Below the pieces are notes generated by a model. The model had not been told where the DNA came from, did not search any database, and saw only the letters and a program-made list of their open reading frames with translations. This document shows, in pieces, positions 8,031-18,598 of a DNA stretch of 64,000 bases. The stretch's first letter is position 1. Every line of letters begins with the position of its first letter. The translations under genes were made by a program, and so were the position numbers. This stretch comes from Cellulosimicrobium cellulans. GTDB lineage: Bacteria; Actinomycetota; Actinomycetes; Actinomycetales; Cellulomonadaceae. The DNA lies in contig NZ_JAMXST010000002.1 in NCBI RefSeq assembly GCF_024124905.1, positions 62,001-126,000 of the forward strand, read 5' to 3'.

Positions 8031-9674
8031 ATGACGAGCTCATCCGGCACCCCCGGCAGCGGACCCGGCGAGGGCGCCGCGCTGGACGGCCTGATCGACC
8101 CCGAGAACCCCGCGGCGACGTACGTGCTCGAGCCCGACGTCGTCGCACCGCTCGCGCAGCGCGTCGTCACCAGCAACGAGGCGGGCATGCACCGCTCCGT
8201 CCTGCCCTTCACGGGCGCGCCGCTCGCCGCGTTCCCGGTGTCCTCCGTCGAGGACGTCGCGCGGGCTGTCGAGCGGGCGCGGGCCGCGCAGCCGGCGTGG
8301 GCGGCGCTCCCCGTCCGGGAGCGCGCGGCCGTGCTGCGGCGGTTCGGCGAGCTCGTGCTCGCGCGCCAGTCCGACGGCCTCGACCTCATCCAGATGGAGT
8401 CCGGCAAGTCGCGCCGCAGCGCGTTCGAGGAGGTCGCCGACGTCGCGATCCTCACGCGCCACTACGCGCGGCGCGGCCCGCGCTACCTCGCCGACCGGCG
8501 GGCGCCGGGGATGCTGCCCGTGCTCACCGGCACGCGCGTGCACCGTCGCCCCGTGGGCGTGGTCGGAGTCGTCGCGCCGTGGAACTACCCGCTGACGCTC
8601 GCGTTCGCCGAGGCCGTGCCCGCGCTCGTGGCGGGCAACGCCGTCGTGCTCAAGCCGGACCCGCAGACGACGCTCACCGCGCTGTGGGGCGCGGAGCTGC
8701 TCGAGGAGGCGGGCCTGCCCGCGGACCTGTTCCTCGTCGTCGCGGGCGGGGGAGACGTCGGCGCCGCGGTGACCGACCACGTGGACCACATCGCGTTCAC
8801 CGGCTCGACGGCCACCGGCCGCAAGGTCGCCGCGCGGGCGGGAGAGCGCCTCATCGGCGCGACGCTCGAGCTCGGCGGCAAGAACCCCCTGTACGTCGCG
8901 GCCGACGCCGACGTGCGCGCCGCCGCGCGCGGCGCCGTGCGCGCGTGCTTCTCCAACTCCGGCCAGCTCTGCGTCTCGATCGAGCGGCTCGTCCTGCACG
9001 AGGACGTCGCGGACGCGTTCCTCGACGAGTTCGTCCCGCTCGTCCGCGAGATGCGCCTCGGCGCCGGGCTCGACTACTCCGCCGACATGGGCTCGCTCAC
9101 GTCGCAGGCGCAGCTCGACCGCGTGGTCGCGCACGTCGAGGACGCCATCGCGCGCGGCGCGCGCGTCCTCGCGGGCGGCGTGCACCGCGCGGACATCGGG
9201 CCGTGGTTCTACGCACCCACGGTGCTGGACGACGTGCCCGACGACGCGGCGTGCGCGCGCGAGGAGACGTTCGGTCCCGTCGTCTCCGTGCGTCGGGTCG
9301 CGAGCGACGACGAGGCCGTGCGGGTCATGAACGACTCCGAGTTCGGGCTCAACGCGAGCGTGTGGACGCGCGACGTGGCGCGAGGCCGCCGGATCGCGGC
9401 CCGCGTGGAGGCGGGGACCGTCAACGTCAACGACGGGTACTCCGCCGCCTGGGGCTCCGTCGGCGCCCCGATGGGCGGGTTCAAGGCGTCCGGCCTCGGC
9501 CGTCGGCACGGCCGCGAGGGGATCGAGGCGCTCACGGAGGCGCAGACCATCTCCGTGCAGCGCGGCGCGAACCAGGGCCTCACGCTCGACACGCTCTACG
9601 AGATCGGCGGCGAGCTCCCCAGCAGGGTGCTCACCTCCGCGCTCGACGTCATGCGTCGCCTGCGCCTGCCCTGA
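8031..9674 (+). CDS. gabD2: Succinate-semialdehyde dehydrogenase (NADP+), 547 aa
   Basis: Aldehyde dehydrogenase that converts succinate semialdehyde to succinate. Family landmarks are all visible: PWNYPLTLAF, NAVVLKPDPQT, the Rossmann FTGSTATGRKVA, the general-base Glu in TLELGGKNP, the nucleophile Cys314 in NSGQLCVSIE, EETFGPVVSV and the C-terminal GGFKASGLGRRHG. Sequence and length match the GabD2 class of mycobacteria and other actinobacteria, with an extra 25-residue N-terminal tail. It could serve GABA breakdown or an alternative TCA route from 2-oxoglutarate via succinate semialdehyde. A leaderless promoter is likely. It is convergent with the YdcF gene. Confidence 0.92.
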   Translation: MTSSSGTPGSGPGEGAALDGLIDPENPAATYVLEPDVVAPLAQRVVTSNEAGMHRSVLPFTGAPLAAFPVSSVEDVARAVERARAAQPAWAALPVRERAAVLRRFGELVLARQSDGLDLIQMESGKSRRSAFEEVADVAILTRHYARRGPRYLADRRAPGMLPVLTGTRVHRRPVGVVGVVAPWNYPLTLAFAEAVPALVAGNAVVLKPDPQTTLTALWGAELLEEAGLPADLFLVVAGGGDVGAAVTDHVDHIAFTGSTATGRKVAARAGERLIGATLELGGKNPLYVAADADVRAAARGAVRACFSNSGQLCVSIERLVLHEDVADAFLDEFVPLVREMRLGAGLDYSADMGSLTSQAQLDRVVAHVEDAIARGARVLAGGVHRADIGPWFYAPTVLDDVPDDAACAREETFGPVVSVRRVASDDEAVRVMNDSEFGLNASVWTRDVARGRRIAARVEAGTVNVNDGYSAAWGSVGAPMGGFKASGLGRRHGREGIEALTEAQTISVQRGANQGLTLDTLYEIGGELPSRVLTSALDVMRRLRLP

Positions 9675-9720
9675 CCGTCCTCCGCCGCCACGGCTCCCCG
9701 ACGGTGCCGGGCGCGCGTCG

Positions 9721-10410
9721 TCAGCGCCGCACGGCGTCGAGCACGGCCTTCGTCGCCGCGGGCACCTCGCGCACGCGGTAGAGCACGGCCTTCCACGGCT
9801 CGACGCTCGCCGCGCTGACCCCGATCCCGACCGCGTCGAGACCCGCGACGCGGCACGAGAACAGCGTGCGCGGCAGGTGGTAGCCCTGCGTCACCACGAC
9901 CGCCGTGCCGACGCCGAACTCCGACACCGCGCGCGTGCACGTGGCGTGCGTGTCGAAGCCCTCCCGGTCCAGCAGGATCGCGTCGTCCGGGACGCCCCGG
10001 TCGAGCAGCCACGCGCGCATCGACCCGGGCTCGTCGTAGTCGTCGTGCGCGTCGCCGCTCACGAGGACGACCGGCGCGACGCCCCGGCCGTAGAGCTCCG
10101 CGGCCGCGTCGAGCCGACGTCGCAGGTACGTCGACGGCGACCCGTCGGGGCGCAGCCCCGCACCCGGGACGACGATCGCGTCGCTCGGCGGCACGTCCGC
10201 CCGGTCGGCGACGTGCGCGCGCCCGACGCCCTGCACGACGGCGAACGGCGCCAGAACGAGCACCGCCAAGCCGGCCGCGACCCAGACCGTCGCGCGCCGA
10301 CGCCGCGACCGACGGGGGCGGTCGCGCGGGACCCGACGGGAGGCCCCCGACCCGGACGACGTCGACGTCGAGGACTGCGCGGCCGGGCCGGAGGTCGGGT
10401 CGTCGCTCAC
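9721..10410 (-). CDS. YdcF/SanA-like DUF218 membrane-anchored protein, 229 aa
   Basis: One N-terminal transmembrane helix (ATVWVAAGLAVLVLAPFAVV, about residues 40-59) after an Arg-rich cytoplasmic tail, then an extracytoplasmic DUF218 domain: DAIVVPGAGLRPDGSPS, LVSGDAHDDYDEPGSMRAWL, LDREGFDTHATCTRA and VTQGYHLPRTLF. E. coli SanA and YdcF, the nearest known relatives, are linked to envelope barrier function, but no reaction is established. GTG start at 10410. Downstream on the same strand nothing is close, and the gene is convergent with gabD2. Confidence 0.8.
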   Translation of the reverse strand: MSDDPTSGPAAQSSTSTSSGSGASRRVPRDRPRRSRRRRATVWVAAGLAVLVLAPFAVVQGVGRAHVADRADVPPSDAIVVPGAGLRPDGSPSTYLRRRLDAAAELYGRGVAPVVLVSGDAHDDYDEPGSMRAWLLDRGVPDDAILLDREGFDTHATCTRAVSEFGVGTAVVVTQGYHLPRTLFSCRVAGLDAVGIGVSAASVEPWKAVLYRVREVPAATKAVLDAVRR

Positions 10411-10456
10411 GCCCCGACCCTAGCGCCGCCACAACGCCGACAGGCGACACGGCGCC

Positions 10457-10514
10457 CCGAACAGGTGGTCCTGACCCGTCCGCCGTCCGGGACGCGCCAG
10501 GACCACCTGTTCGG
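10457..10514. repeat. 17-bp perfect inverted repeat, CAGGTGGTCCTG type
   Basis: Arms 10457-10473 and 10498-10514 are perfectly complementary around a 24-nt loop. Located between the YdcF start and the stop of the DUF4031/HD gene, where it may end the HD transcript. The core CAGGTGGTCCTG occurs again at 61661-61672, and a degenerate version lies at 25255-25310. Confidence 0.8.
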
Positions 10515-10534
10515 CGGGTTGCCGGGGGCGAGGG

Positions 10535-11476
10535 TTAGGTGGGGGTGGTGAGGGTCGTGAGCTCGTCGGTGAGGTTGTGGCGGGCCCGGTCCTCCCATCG
10601 GGCGGTGCCCTGCGGGGTGCGGAACAGGACGCCGCCACCGAGCAGTCCTCGCAGGACGGCGGCGCGACCGGTACGGAAGGCGTCGTCGGGCACGTGCGCG
10701 TACTCGGCGCGGACCTGCCGGACGTACCGCGCGTACCGGTCCGGCGCGGAGCCGAGGATCGCGAGGTCGGCGTCGGACACGAGCGCACCCGCCCGGTCGT
10801 CGGCCGTGGGGGAGTGGTCCGTCGTCACGAGCACGAGCCGCACGACCTCGTCGACGACCGCGGTGTCGAGGTGGCCCGCGAGCCGGGTACGCGCGAGCTC
10901 GGCGGAGCGCTCCTCGTCGCGTCCCGCCACGCCGTCGTGCACGGCGTCGTGGAACCACAGCGCGAGCTGGGTCGCCGCGGCGTCGCTCGCCGCCGGGCCG
11001 ACGGGCTCGCGCCCGGGCGGGCTCGCGCCGTCGGGCACTCCGGGGGGTCGCCCCTCCAGGAGCGCGAGCGAGTCGAGCGCGTGGACGAGGTGCTCCGGCC
11101 CGTGGTAGACGCGGTGCGGCTCGTGCCAGCGCTCGACGAGGTCGACGCCGACCTCGCGGGCCCCGGGCAGGAGCGCGTCCCACCGGGCGAGCAGCGCGTC
11201 GGCCTTCGCCGCGCGCCGCGCCCGGCCCGGCACGCGCAGCCCGGACGCCCCGAGCCGGCGCGCGAGCTCGCGCCCGCCGACGGGGACGGCTCCCGCCGCG
11301 ACCGCGGCGTCGTACCGCTCGGCGGCGACGTCGTAGTGGTCGAGGTCGAACGCCCGCCGGCTCACGCCGATACCCGCGGCGAACGCGTGCAGCTCGGCCA
11401 ACGAGTCGTCCGACACCAGGTGGCTGAACAGCGTCCCGTGCGCGGGCCACGCCGGCGGGTCGATGAGAACGGTCAC
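10535..11476 (-). CDS. DUF4031 domain plus HD-domain predicted metal-dependent phosphohydrolase, 313 aa
   Basis: Residues 1-80 form a DUF4031 domain (MTVLIDPPAWPAHGTLFSHLVSD...GISRRAFDLDHYD type). Residues from about 90 onward are an HD-type phosphohydrolase: YHGPEHLVHALDSL, the HD doublet in LALWFHDAVHDG, TTDHSP and SDADLAILG. The second half resembles HD proteins often annotated only as predicted metal-dependent hydrolases, and the fusion with DUF4031 is common in Micrococcales. The start is a GTG. Gene order (16 nt downstream of it is the ackA stop) does not indicate co-transcription with the xfp operon with certainty, although direction is the same. Substrate unknown. Confidence 0.8.
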   Translation of the reverse strand: MTVLIDPPAWPAHGTLFSHLVSDDSLAELHAFAAGIGVSRRAFDLDHYDVAAERYDAAVAAGAVPVGGRELARRLGASGLRVPGRARRAAKADALLARWDALLPGAREVGVDLVERWHEPHRVYHGPEHLVHALDSLALLEGRPPGVPDGASPPGREPVGPAASDAAATQLALWFHDAVHDGVAGRDEERSAELARTRLAGHLDTAVVDEVVRLVLVTTDHSPTADDRAGALVSDADLAILGSAPDRYARYVRQVRAEYAHVPDDAFRTGRAAVLRGLLGGGVLFRTPQGTARWEDRARHNLTDELTTLTTPT

Positions 11477-11492
11477 CGACCGAGCATGCCAC

Positions 11493-12752
11493 CTACGACG
11501 CGCGCGACGCCGCCTCGACGACCTCGACGGACTGGCGCGCGATCGCGAGCTCCTCCATCGTCGGCACGACCATGACGAGCGTGCTCGTCCAGTCGGGCGA
11601 GATGACGCGCGGCTCGCCGGAGCGCACGGCGTTGCGCTCCGGGTCGACGGCGAGGCCGAGCGGCTCGAGCCCCTCGACGACGGCGGCGCGCACGTCCGCG
11701 TCGTTCTCGCCGACGCCCGCGGTGAAGGCGACGACGTCGACCCGGCCGAGCACGGCGGTGTAGGCGCCGACGTACTTGCGCAGGCGGTGGATGTAGACGT
11801 CGAAGGCGCGGCGCGCGTCCTCGTCGCCGGCGTCGATGAGCCGCCGCAGCTCGCGGAAGTCGTTGACCCCCGACAGGCCCTTGACGCCCGAGCGCTTGTT
11901 GAACAGGACGTCGATCTCGTCGATGCTCATGCCCGCGTTGCGCGCGAGGTGGAACACGACGGCCGCGTCGATGTCGCCCGTGCGCGTGCCCATGACGAGG
12001 CCCTCGAGCGGGGTCATGCCCATCGACGTGTCGACCGCGACGCCGCCGCGCACGGCCGACGCGGACGCGCCGTTGCCGAGGTGCAGCACGATCGTGTTGA
12101 GGCCCTCGATCCGGCGGCCCAGCACGCGCGCGACCTTGCCGGACACGTACTGGTGGCTCGTGCCGTGGAACCCGTACCGGCGCACGCCGTGCTCCTGCGC
12201 GACCTCGCGGTCCAGCGCGTACGTGGCCGCGGCGTCGGGCAGCGTGGAGAAGAACGCCGTGTCGAACACCGCGACGTGCGGCACGTCGGGCAGCAGCTCG
12301 CGCGCGACCTCGATGCCCTTGACGTTCGGCGGGTTGTGCAGCGGTGCCAGCGGGGAGAGCTCGGAGATCTGGCGGACGACGTCGTCGTCCACCAGGACCG
12401 GCGCGGAGAAGACCGCGCCGCCGTGCACCACGCGGTGGCCCACGGCGTACACGTCCGCGTCGGCGAGCGTCGGCCCCACCTCGTCGAACAGGCCCAGCGC
12501 GATGCGCAGGGCGACGCCGTGGTCCGCGACGGGCTCCTCGCGCGTCGTCGTGTTCCCGGCGAACCGGTGCTTGATGATGCCGGTGTCCTCGCCGATGCGC
12601 TCGATCGTGCCTGCGGCGATCGCCTCGCCGCCGACGGGGTTGACGAGCTGGTACTTGAGCGAGGACGACCCCGAGTTCATGACGAGCACGGACCCGTGCG
12701 CCCCGTAGGCGCTGTAGGGGTTGGGGCGCTCGCCCTCGGGCAGGATCGTCAT
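11493..12752 (-). CDS. ackA: Acetate kinase, 419 aa
   Basis: Converts acetyl phosphate and ADP to acetate and ATP. The ASKHA phosphate-binding motif [14 protein letters not shown] is at residues 23-36, [13 protein letters not shown] and [12 protein letters not shown] follow, and the C-terminus has the GGVGEN-like [12 protein letters not shown] adenosine motif. Length (about 400 aa) is standard, with a short N-terminal extension. Its ATG overlaps the pta stop by 4 nt, making it the last gene of an xfp-pta-ackA operon. Within it, acetyl phosphate released by phosphoketolase yields one ATP. Confidence 0.96.
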   Translation of the reverse strand: MTILPEGERPNPYSAYGAHGSVLVMNSGSSSLKYQLVNPVGGEAIAAGTIERIGEDTGIIKHRFAGNTTTREEPVADHGVALRIALGLFDEVGPTLADADVYAVGHRVVHGGAVFSAPVLVDDDVVRQISELSPLAPLHNPPNVKGIEVARELLPDVPHVAVFDTAFFSTLPDAAATYALDREVAQEHGVRRYGFHGTSHQYVSGKVARVLGRRIEGLNTIVLHLGNGASASAVRGGVAVDTSMGMTPLEGLVMGTRTGDIDAAVVFHLARNAGMSIDEIDVLFNKRSGVKGLSGVNDFRELRRLIDAGDEDARRAFDVYIHRLRKYVGAYTAVLGRVDVVAFTAGVGENDADVRAAVVEGLEPLGLAVDPERNAVRSGEPRVISPDWTSTLVMVVPTMEELAIARQSVEVVEAASRAS

Positions 12753-14962
12753 GAGGTGGCTCCTCGGGAGTGGCCGGAGTCGTGGGTGGAGTCGGCGGCC
12801 GGCGCAGGGGCCGCGGACCCCTGCGCCTGGATCGCCGTGATCGCGACGGTGTTGACGATGTCCTGCACGAGCGCGCCGCGCGAGAGGTCGTTCACCGGCT
12901 TGTTGAGGCCCTGGAGGACCGGGCCCACCGCGACGGCGCCCGCGGAGCGCTGCACCGCCTTGTAGGTGTTGTTGCCCGTGTTGAGGTCCGGGAAGATGAA
13001 CACCGTCGCGCGGCCCGCGACGTCCGAGCCCGGCATCTTCGACGCCGCGACGGACGCGTCCACGGCGGCGTCGTACTGGATCGGGCCCTCGACGAACAGG
13101 TCGGGGCGGCGCTCGCGGACGAGGGCCGTGCCCCGGCGCACCTTGTCGACGTCGGCACCCGACCCCGACTCACCGGTCGAGTACGACAGCATCGCGACGC
13201 GCTGGTCGACGCCGAACTGCTGCGCCGTCGCCGCGGAGGAGATCGCGATGTCCGCGAGCTGCTCCGCGGTCGGGTCCGGGATGACCGCGCAGTCCCCGTA
13301 GACGAGGACGCGGTCCTGGAGGCACATGAGGAACACCGACGACACGACGGACACGCCCGGCTGCGTCTTGATGATCTCGAACGACGGCTTGATGGTGTGC
13401 GCCGTCGTGTGCTTGGCGCCTGAGACCATGCCGTCCGCGAGGCCGAGGTGGACCATCATCGTGCCGAAGTACGAGACGTCCTGGACGCGCTCGCGCGCCT
13501 CCTCGAGCCGGATGCCCTTGTGGGCGCGCAGGCGGGCGTACTCCGCCGCGAACCGCTCCACGAGCCCCGGGTCGTGCGGGCTGACGACGTGGGCGGCGTC
13601 GATGTCGAGGCCGAGCTCGGCCGCGCGGGCGCGGACCTTGGGCTCCTCTCCGAGGATCGTCAGCTCGGCGACCTGGCGGCCGAGCAGCGTGGACGCGGCG
13701 CGCAGGATGCGGTCGTCGTCGCCCTCGGGGAGCACGACGTGCTTGCGGTCCGCGCGGGCGCGCGAGAGCAGCTCGTACTCGAACATGAGCGGCGTGACGA
13801 CCTCGGGCCGGGGCACGTCGAGGCCGGCGAGGAGCGCCGCGCCGTCGATGTTCTGCTCGAACAGCGCGAGCGCCGTGTCGACCTTGCGCTGCGACTCCTT
13901 GGTGACGCGGCCGCGGGCGCTCGCGGCGGCGCTCGCCGAGCGGAACGTCCCCAGGTCGGTGCGGATGATCGGCAGGCTCGGGTCGAGGTCCGCGACGAGG
14001 CGCGCCGTGGACTCCGGCGGGAAGAACCCGCCGTTGAGGATGACGCCCGCGAGCGAGGGGAAGCCCGACGCCGAGTGCGCGGCGAGCAGCCCGATGAGGA
14101 TGTCGACGCGGTCGCCGGGCGTGATGACGACCGCGCCGTCGGTCAGCCGGTCCAGCAGGTGCTCGAACGACATGGCGCCGACGAGCAGGTCCGTCGCCTC
14201 GCGGCCCAGGAGCGCCTCCTCCCCGAACGCGAGCGTCCCGCCCACGGCCTCCATGAGCGCGCGCACGGTCGGTGCGTCGAGGAACGGGTCCTCGGGCACC
14301 GCCCAGCCGGGCAGGTGCGCGCCCGTGGCCGGCTCGGCCGTCGTGCCCGACGGCGTCCCCGCGGCCCGCGCGAGCGGCTCGCCGTCGGGGCCGAGCGCCC
14401 CGAGCAGCGCGCGCACCGCGTCGAGGTCGTCCGGCTGGACGCGGTTCGCGACGACGCCGATCGGCTGCGCGTGCTGGGAGCGCAGCTCGGCGACGCTCAC
14501 CTCGATGAGGTTGCCCACGGCGTCGGGCGTGCGGTCCTTGCCGGAGACGACGAGGAGGACCGGCGCGCCGAGGTTCGCCGCGACGCGCGCGTTGAACGAC
14601 AGCTCGGTCGGGCCCGCGACGTCGGTGTAGTCCGTCCCGACCACCACGACGAAGTCGCACTGCCGCGCGACCTCGTGGTACCGGGCCACGATCTGCGAGA
14701 GCGCGGCCTCCGGGTCGGCGTGGACGTCCTCGTACGTGACGCCGATCGCCTGCTCGGCGGTGACGTCCACGCCGTCGTGCGCGAGCAGGAGCTCGAGCAC
14801 GTAGTCCTGCACGTCCGGGCCGGCGGCCCGGGTGACCGGGCGGAAGACCCCCACCCGCTGGACCTTGCGGACCAGCAGGTCGAGGACCCCCAGCGCGATC
14901 GTGGACTTGCCCGTCTCGCCCTCGGGCGAGGTGATGTAGATGCTGCGAGCGGTGTCGCTCAC
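12749..14962 (-). CDS. pta: Phosphate acetyltransferase, long (three-domain) form, 737 aa
   Basis: Interconverts acetyl phosphate and acetyl-CoA. The N-terminal P-loop domain ([14 protein letters not shown], residues 11-24) is dethiobiotin-synthetase-like. A middle DRTGG domain spans about residues 230-350, and the catalytic PTA_PTB domain follows ([63 protein letters not shown]). This is the regulatory long form rather than the ~330-aa form. The GTG start at 14962 overlaps the phosphoketolase stop (GTGA), and the stop overlaps ackA. Both junctions imply translational coupling. Confidence 0.95.
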   Translation of the reverse strand: MSDTARSIYITSPEGETGKSTIALGVLDLLVRKVQRVGVFRPVTRAAGPDVQDYVLELLLAHDGVDVTAEQAIGVTYEDVHADPEAALSQIVARYHEVARQCDFVVVVGTDYTDVAGPTELSFNARVAANLGAPVLLVVSGKDRTPDAVGNLIEVSVAELRSQHAQPIGVVANRVQPDDLDAVRALLGALGPDGEPLARAAGTPSGTTAEPATGAHLPGWAVPEDPFLDAPTVRALMEAVGGTLAFGEEALLGREATDLLVGAMSFEHLLDRLTDGAVVITPGDRVDILIGLLAAHSASGFPSLAGVILNGGFFPPESTARLVADLDPSLPIIRTDLGTFRSASAAASARGRVTKESQRKVDTALALFEQNIDGAALLAGLDVPRPEVVTPLMFEYELLSRARADRKHVVLPEGDDDRILRAASTLLGRQVAELTILGEEPKVRARAAELGLDIDAAHVVSPHDPGLVERFAAEYARLRAHKGIRLEEARERVQDVSYFGTMMVHLGLADGMVSGAKHTTAHTIKPSFEIIKTQPGVSVVSSVFLMCLQDRVLVYGDCAVIPDPTAEQLADIAISSAATAQQFGVDQRVAMLSYSTGESGSGADVDKVRRGTALVRERRPDLFVEGPIQYDAAVDASVAASKMPGSDVAGRATVFIFPDLNTGNNTYKAVQRSAGAVAVGPVLQGLNKPVNDLSRGALVQDIVNTVAITAIQAQGSAAPAPAADSTHDSGHSRGATS

Positions 14963-17460
14963 TCGTTGTCTCCTCCGGTGTCCTGCACGGCGGCGCTCGC
15001 GCCGTTGTACTGCGGGCCACCCTGCTCGGTCGCCGTCTCGCCGACGTCCGGCCACACCCAGTCGCGCACCTCGGGGATGTCCTCCCCGTGCTCGCGGGTG
15101 TACTGCCGGGCCGTCAGCCGCGCGTCGACCATCTCCTGGCGCAGACCCGCGTAGGTCGAGCGCAGGGACGGCACGCGGTCGATGACGTCGATCACCAGGT
15201 GGTAGCGGTCGATGTCGTTGAGCATGGCCATGTCGAACGGGGTGGTGGTGGTGCCCTCCTCCTTGTAGCCGCGCACGTGGATGTTCGCGTGGTTGGTGCG
15301 GCGGTACGTGAGGCGGTGGATCAGCCACGGGTAGCCGTGGTAGTTGAAGATGACGGGCCGGTCCGCGGTGAAGAGCGTGTCGAAGTCCTTGTCCGACAGG
15401 CCGTGCGGGTGCTCCTTCTCGTCCTGGAGCCGCATGAGGTCCACGACGTTGACGACCCGGACCTTGAGGTCCGGGATCCGGCGGCGCAGGATGTCCGCCG
15501 CGGCGAGCACCTCGAGCGTCGGGACGTCGCCCGCGGCGCCGAGCACGACGTCCGGGTCCTCGCCCTCGACCTCGGTGCCGGCCCACTCCCAGATGCCGAG
15601 CCCGCGCGTGCAGTGCGCGACGGCCTGGTCCATGGACAGGAACTGCGGTGCCGGCTGCTTGCCCGCGACGACGACGTTCACGTACTGGCGGGAGCGCAGG
15701 CAGTGGTCGTAGGTCGAGAGCAGGGTGTTGGCGTCCGGCGGCAGGTAGACGCGGACGATCTCGGCCTTCTTGTTGACGACGTGGTCGATGAAGCCCGGGT
15801 CCTGGTGGCTGAAGCCGTTGTGGTCCTGGCGCCACACGTGGCTCGACAGCAGGTAGTTGAGGCTCGCGATCGGTCGCCGCCACGGGATGTGGTTGGTGAC
15901 CTTGAGCCACTTCGCGTGCTGGTTGAACATCGAGTCGACGATGTGGATGAAGGCCTCGTAGCTGGTGAACAGGCCGTGCCGCCCGGTGAGCAGGTAGCCC
16001 TCGAGCCAGCCCTGGCACTGGTGCTCCGACAACATCTCCATGACCCGGCCGGCACGCGCGAGGTGCTCGTCGACGTCCGGCCCGAAGAAGTCGGCGTTCC
16101 ACTGCTTGTCCGTGACCTCGTACACGGCCTGGAGCCGGTTCGACGCGGTCTCGTCCGGCCCGAAGATCCGGAAGTTGTCGGGGTTGAGCCGCACCACGTC
16201 GGTGAGCCACTGACCCAGCACGCGGGTCGCCTCGGCGACGTTGCCGCCCGGTCCCGAGACGTCGACCGCGTAGTCGCGGAAGTCCGGCAGGCGCAGGTCC
16301 TTGAGCAGCAGCCCGCCGTTCGCGTGCGGGTTGTCGCTCATGCGCAGCGTGCCCTCGGGGGCGAGCGCGGCGATGTCGTCGCGCAGGCGACCGCCCTCGT
16401 CGAAGAGCTCGTCCGCGCGGTACGACTCGAGCCAGCCGCGCAGCACGTCGAGGTGCTCCGGGGTGTCCCGCGCGCTCGCGAGCGGCACCTGGTGCGCGCG
16501 CCACGAGTCCTCGGTCTTCTTGCCGTCGATGACGGGCGGGCAGGTCCAGCCCTTCGGCGTGCGGAACACGATCATCGGCCACGCGGGTCGCTCGTCGTTC
16601 CCGGCCGCGGCGTCGGCCTTGATCTGCGCGATGTGGTTGAGCACCTCGTCGAGGAGCCGCGCGAAGCGCTGGTGCACCTCGAAGTGGTCCTCGCCGTCGA
16701 ACCCGCCCGTGAAGAAGTACGGGGTGTGGCCGTAGCCGATCATGAGGTCGCGCAGCTCGTCGTCGCTGATCCGGGCGAGCACCGTCGGGTTGGCGATCTT
16801 GTACCCGTTGAGGTGCAGGATCGGCAGCACGACGCCGTCGTTGCGCGCGTTGACGAACTTGTTGGAGTGCCAGCTCGTCGCGAGCGGGCCCGTCTCCGCC
16901 TCGCCGTCGCCCACGACCGCCGCGACCAGCAGGTCCGGGTTGTCGAACGCCGCGCCGTACGCGTGGGAGAGCGCGTAGCCGAGCTCGCCGCCCTCGTGGA
17001 TCGACCCCGGCGTCTCGGGCGCGACGTGGCTCGGGATCCCGCCCGGGAAGGAGAACTGGCGGAACAGGCGGCGCAGGCCCTCGGTGTCCTGCGTGATGTC
17101 CGTGTACGTCTCGGAGTACGTGCCCTCGAGGTAGGCGTTCGCGACGAGGCCGGGGCCGCCGTGACCGGGGCCCGCGACGTAGATCGTCGACTGGCGGCGC
17201 TGCGCGATCGCGCGGTTGAGGTGCGCGTAGAGGAAGTTCAGGCCGGGCGTCGTGCCCCAGTGGCCCAGCAGGCGCGGCTTGACGTCCTCGCGGTCCAGCG
17301 GCGTGCGCAGCAGCGGGTTGTCGAGCAGGTAGATCTGGCCGACGGACAGGTAGTTCGCTGCACGCCACCACGCGTCGACGCGACGCAGGGTGTCGTCGTC
17401 GAGGGGGGCGACCTCGGCGGGTCGCCAGGCGGTGGACTCGGTGGCGGTGGTCGTGCTCAT
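14959..17460 (-). CDS. xfp: Xylulose-5-phosphate/fructose-6-phosphate phosphoketolase, 833 aa
   Basis: TPP enzyme that splits xylulose 5-P (or fructose 6-P) with phosphate into acetyl phosphate and a triose (or tetrose) phosphate. The TPP-binding [18 protein letters not shown] motif is followed by [12 protein letters not shown]. Family signatures include [38 protein letters not shown] and the C-terminal [16 protein letters not shown]. Length is normal for the family. The ATG at 17460 has AGGAG upstream. As first gene of the xfp-pta-ackA operon it provides a pentose and fructose shunt to acetate, acetyl-CoA and ATP. Confidence 0.97.
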   Translation of the reverse strand: MSTTTATESTAWRPAEVAPLDDDTLRRVDAWWRAANYLSVGQIYLLDNPLLRTPLDREDVKPRLLGHWGTTPGLNFLYAHLNRAIAQRRQSTIYVAGPGHGGPGLVANAYLEGTYSETYTDITQDTEGLRRLFRQFSFPGGIPSHVAPETPGSIHEGGELGYALSHAYGAAFDNPDLLVAAVVGDGEAETGPLATSWHSNKFVNARNDGVVLPILHLNGYKIANPTVLARISDDELRDLMIGYGHTPYFFTGGFDGEDHFEVHQRFARLLDEVLNHIAQIKADAAAGNDERPAWPMIVFRTPKGWTCPPVIDGKKTEDSWRAHQVPLASARDTPEHLDVLRGWLESYRADELFDEGGRLRDDIAALAPEGTLRMSDNPHANGGLLLKDLRLPDFRDYAVDVSGPGGNVAEATRVLGQWLTDVVRLNPDNFRIFGPDETASNRLQAVYEVTDKQWNADFFGPDVDEHLARAGRVMEMLSEHQCQGWLEGYLLTGRHGLFTSYEAFIHIVDSMFNQHAKWLKVTNHIPWRRPIASLNYLLSSHVWRQDHNGFSHQDPGFIDHVVNKKAEIVRVYLPPDANTLLSTYDHCLRSRQYVNVVVAGKQPAPQFLSMDQAVAHCTRGLGIWEWAGTEVEGEDPDVVLGAAGDVPTLEVLAAADILRRRIPDLKVRVVNVVDLMRLQDEKEHPHGLSDKDFDTLFTADRPVIFNYHGYPWLIHRLTYRRTNHANIHVRGYKEEGTTTTPFDMAMLNDIDRYHLVIDVIDRVPSLRSTYAGLRQEMVDARLTARQYTREHGEDIPEVRDWVWPDVGETATEQGGPQYNGASAAVQDTGGDNE

Positions 17461-17520
17461 CTCACGCTCCTGCAGGGGGAAGGGTTCGTGAACGACTACG
17501 GCTTCATACAACCGCATCGA

Positions 17521-17552
17521 CCGGGGCCCTGCACGGTCCGTGACGGCCCCGG
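17521..17552. other. Nested inverted repeats in the xfp/SURF1 divergent region
   Basis: Outer arms CCGGGGCC (17521-17528) and GGCCCCGG (17545-17552) enclose a second pair CACGG/CCGTG. A separate AGGACC-N8-GGTCCT repeat lies at 17571-17590. They sit 60-130 bp upstream of the xfp start and could be regulatory sites or hairpins. Purpose unknown. Confidence 0.4.
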
Positions 17553-17692
17553 GCGGTGTGACGTCCGTCCAGGACCGCAGAAAAGGTCCTAGGTCCCGGG
17601 AGCCGGTCGCGCACGCCACCGCGTCCGACCGCACCGGTGTGAGGTTCGCCCGGTCCGTCGCCCGCGATGCGGGTTCTCGCGCGAGGCCCGGC

Positions 17693-17698
17693 TACCGT
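17693..17698 (+). promoter_or_regulatory. TACCGT -10 element of leaderless SURF1 transcript
   Basis: TACCGT ends 6 nt before the GTG at 17705, and no ribosome-binding site is present. Confidence 0.4.
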
Positions 17699-17704
17699 GG
17701 GGTC

Positions 17705-18598
17705 GTGCCCGAGCCCACCGCCCCGCGTTCGTTCTGGGCGGTCGCCCGCCAGCCCCGCGTGGTCGGCCTGCTCGTGCTGTTCCTCCTGGCCGCCGCCGTG
17801 TGCGCACGGCTCGGCGTCTGGCAGCTCGACCGCGCGCAGCAGCGGGCCGAGCTCGCGGCCCAGCAGGAGGCCGCGGAGCTCGAGGCCGCCGGGCCCGAGG
17901 GCGTCGGGGTGCTGCTCCCGCCGCAGTCCTCCTTCCCGGGCGAGCTCGTCGGTCGGCAGGCCTGGGTCGAGGGGGAGTACGACCCGGAGGGCCAGCTCCT
18001 GGTGGAGAACCGTGCGCTCGACGGCCGGGTGGGCTACCTCGTCCTCACGCCGCTGCACGTGACCGACGACGGGACGCAGGGCGCGTCGTGGGCCGGTCTC
18101 TCGGGCGCTCCCGTGCTGCCCGTGGTCCGCGGCTGGGTCGAGACGCCCGAGGAGAGTGCCGCGCTCGACCCGCCGGACGGCGTCGTGCGGCTCACGGGCT
18201 ACCTCCAGGCCTCGGAGGCCGCCGGCCAGGGCGGCTCCGCCCCGGGGCTCACGGACGCCATCTCGACCGGGGCGCTCGTCAACGAGTGGGGCGGACCGAT
18301 GTACTCGGGGTACCTCGTGCTCCTGTCGTCCGACCCGACGCAGCCGTCCGCGGCCGAGCGTGGCCCCGCCCAGCTCCCGCGCCCGACGATCGAGGGCGGC
18401 ACCGGGCTCAACCTCCAGAACCTCTTCTACGCGCTGCAGTGGTGGGTGTTCGGCGGCTTCGCCGTGCTGCTGTGGATCCGCCTGGTGCGCGACGAGGCGG
18501 CGGGCGGCAAGCGCCGCACCCGCGGTGACGGCGGCGGCATCGCCGGCCTCCCGGACCCCGCCGAGATCGACCCGCCCGGCTCGACGTCGACCTCCTGA
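17705..18598 (+). CDS. SURF1 family cytochrome oxidase biogenesis protein, 297 aa
   Basis: SURF1 (Shy1) proteins help assemble haem into cytochrome c oxidase. Two terminal membrane helices bracket an extracytoplasmic domain: residues 19-41 (VVGLLVLFLLAAAVCARLGV followed by the hallmark WQLDRAQQR) and about 240-262 (ALQWWVFGGFAVLLWIRLV). The inner domain has the VEGEYDPEGQLLVENR, GYLVLTPL and PVVRGWV blocks of the family. GTG start supported by a -10 at 6 nt. The last codons overlap a palindromic repeat (18562-18573), so the AEIDPP tail may be a repeat-derived extension. Confidence 0.88.
   Translation: MPEPTAPRSFWAVARQPRVVGLLVLFLLAAAVCARLGVWQLDRAQQRAELAAQQEAAELEAAGPEGVGVLLPPQSSFPGELVGRQAWVEGEYDPEGQLLVENRALDGRVGYLVLTPLHVTDDGTQGASWAGLSGAPVLPVVRGWVETPEESAALDPPDGVVRLTGYLQASEAAGQGGSAPGLTDAISTGALVNEWGGPMYSGYLVLLSSDPTQPSAAERGPAQLPRPTIEGGTGLNLQNLFYALQWWVFGGFAVLLWIRLVRDEAAGGKRRTRGDGGGIAGLPDPAEIDPPGSTSTS

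Noticed and set aside
12749-17371. A 1540-residue minus-strand frame that runs through phosphoketolase and Pta
   Set aside because: Only its end is pta in frame. The first part is Arg-rich antisense-like sequence out of frame with phosphoketolase; the GTGA overlap at 14959-14962 explains the arrangement without a fusion.
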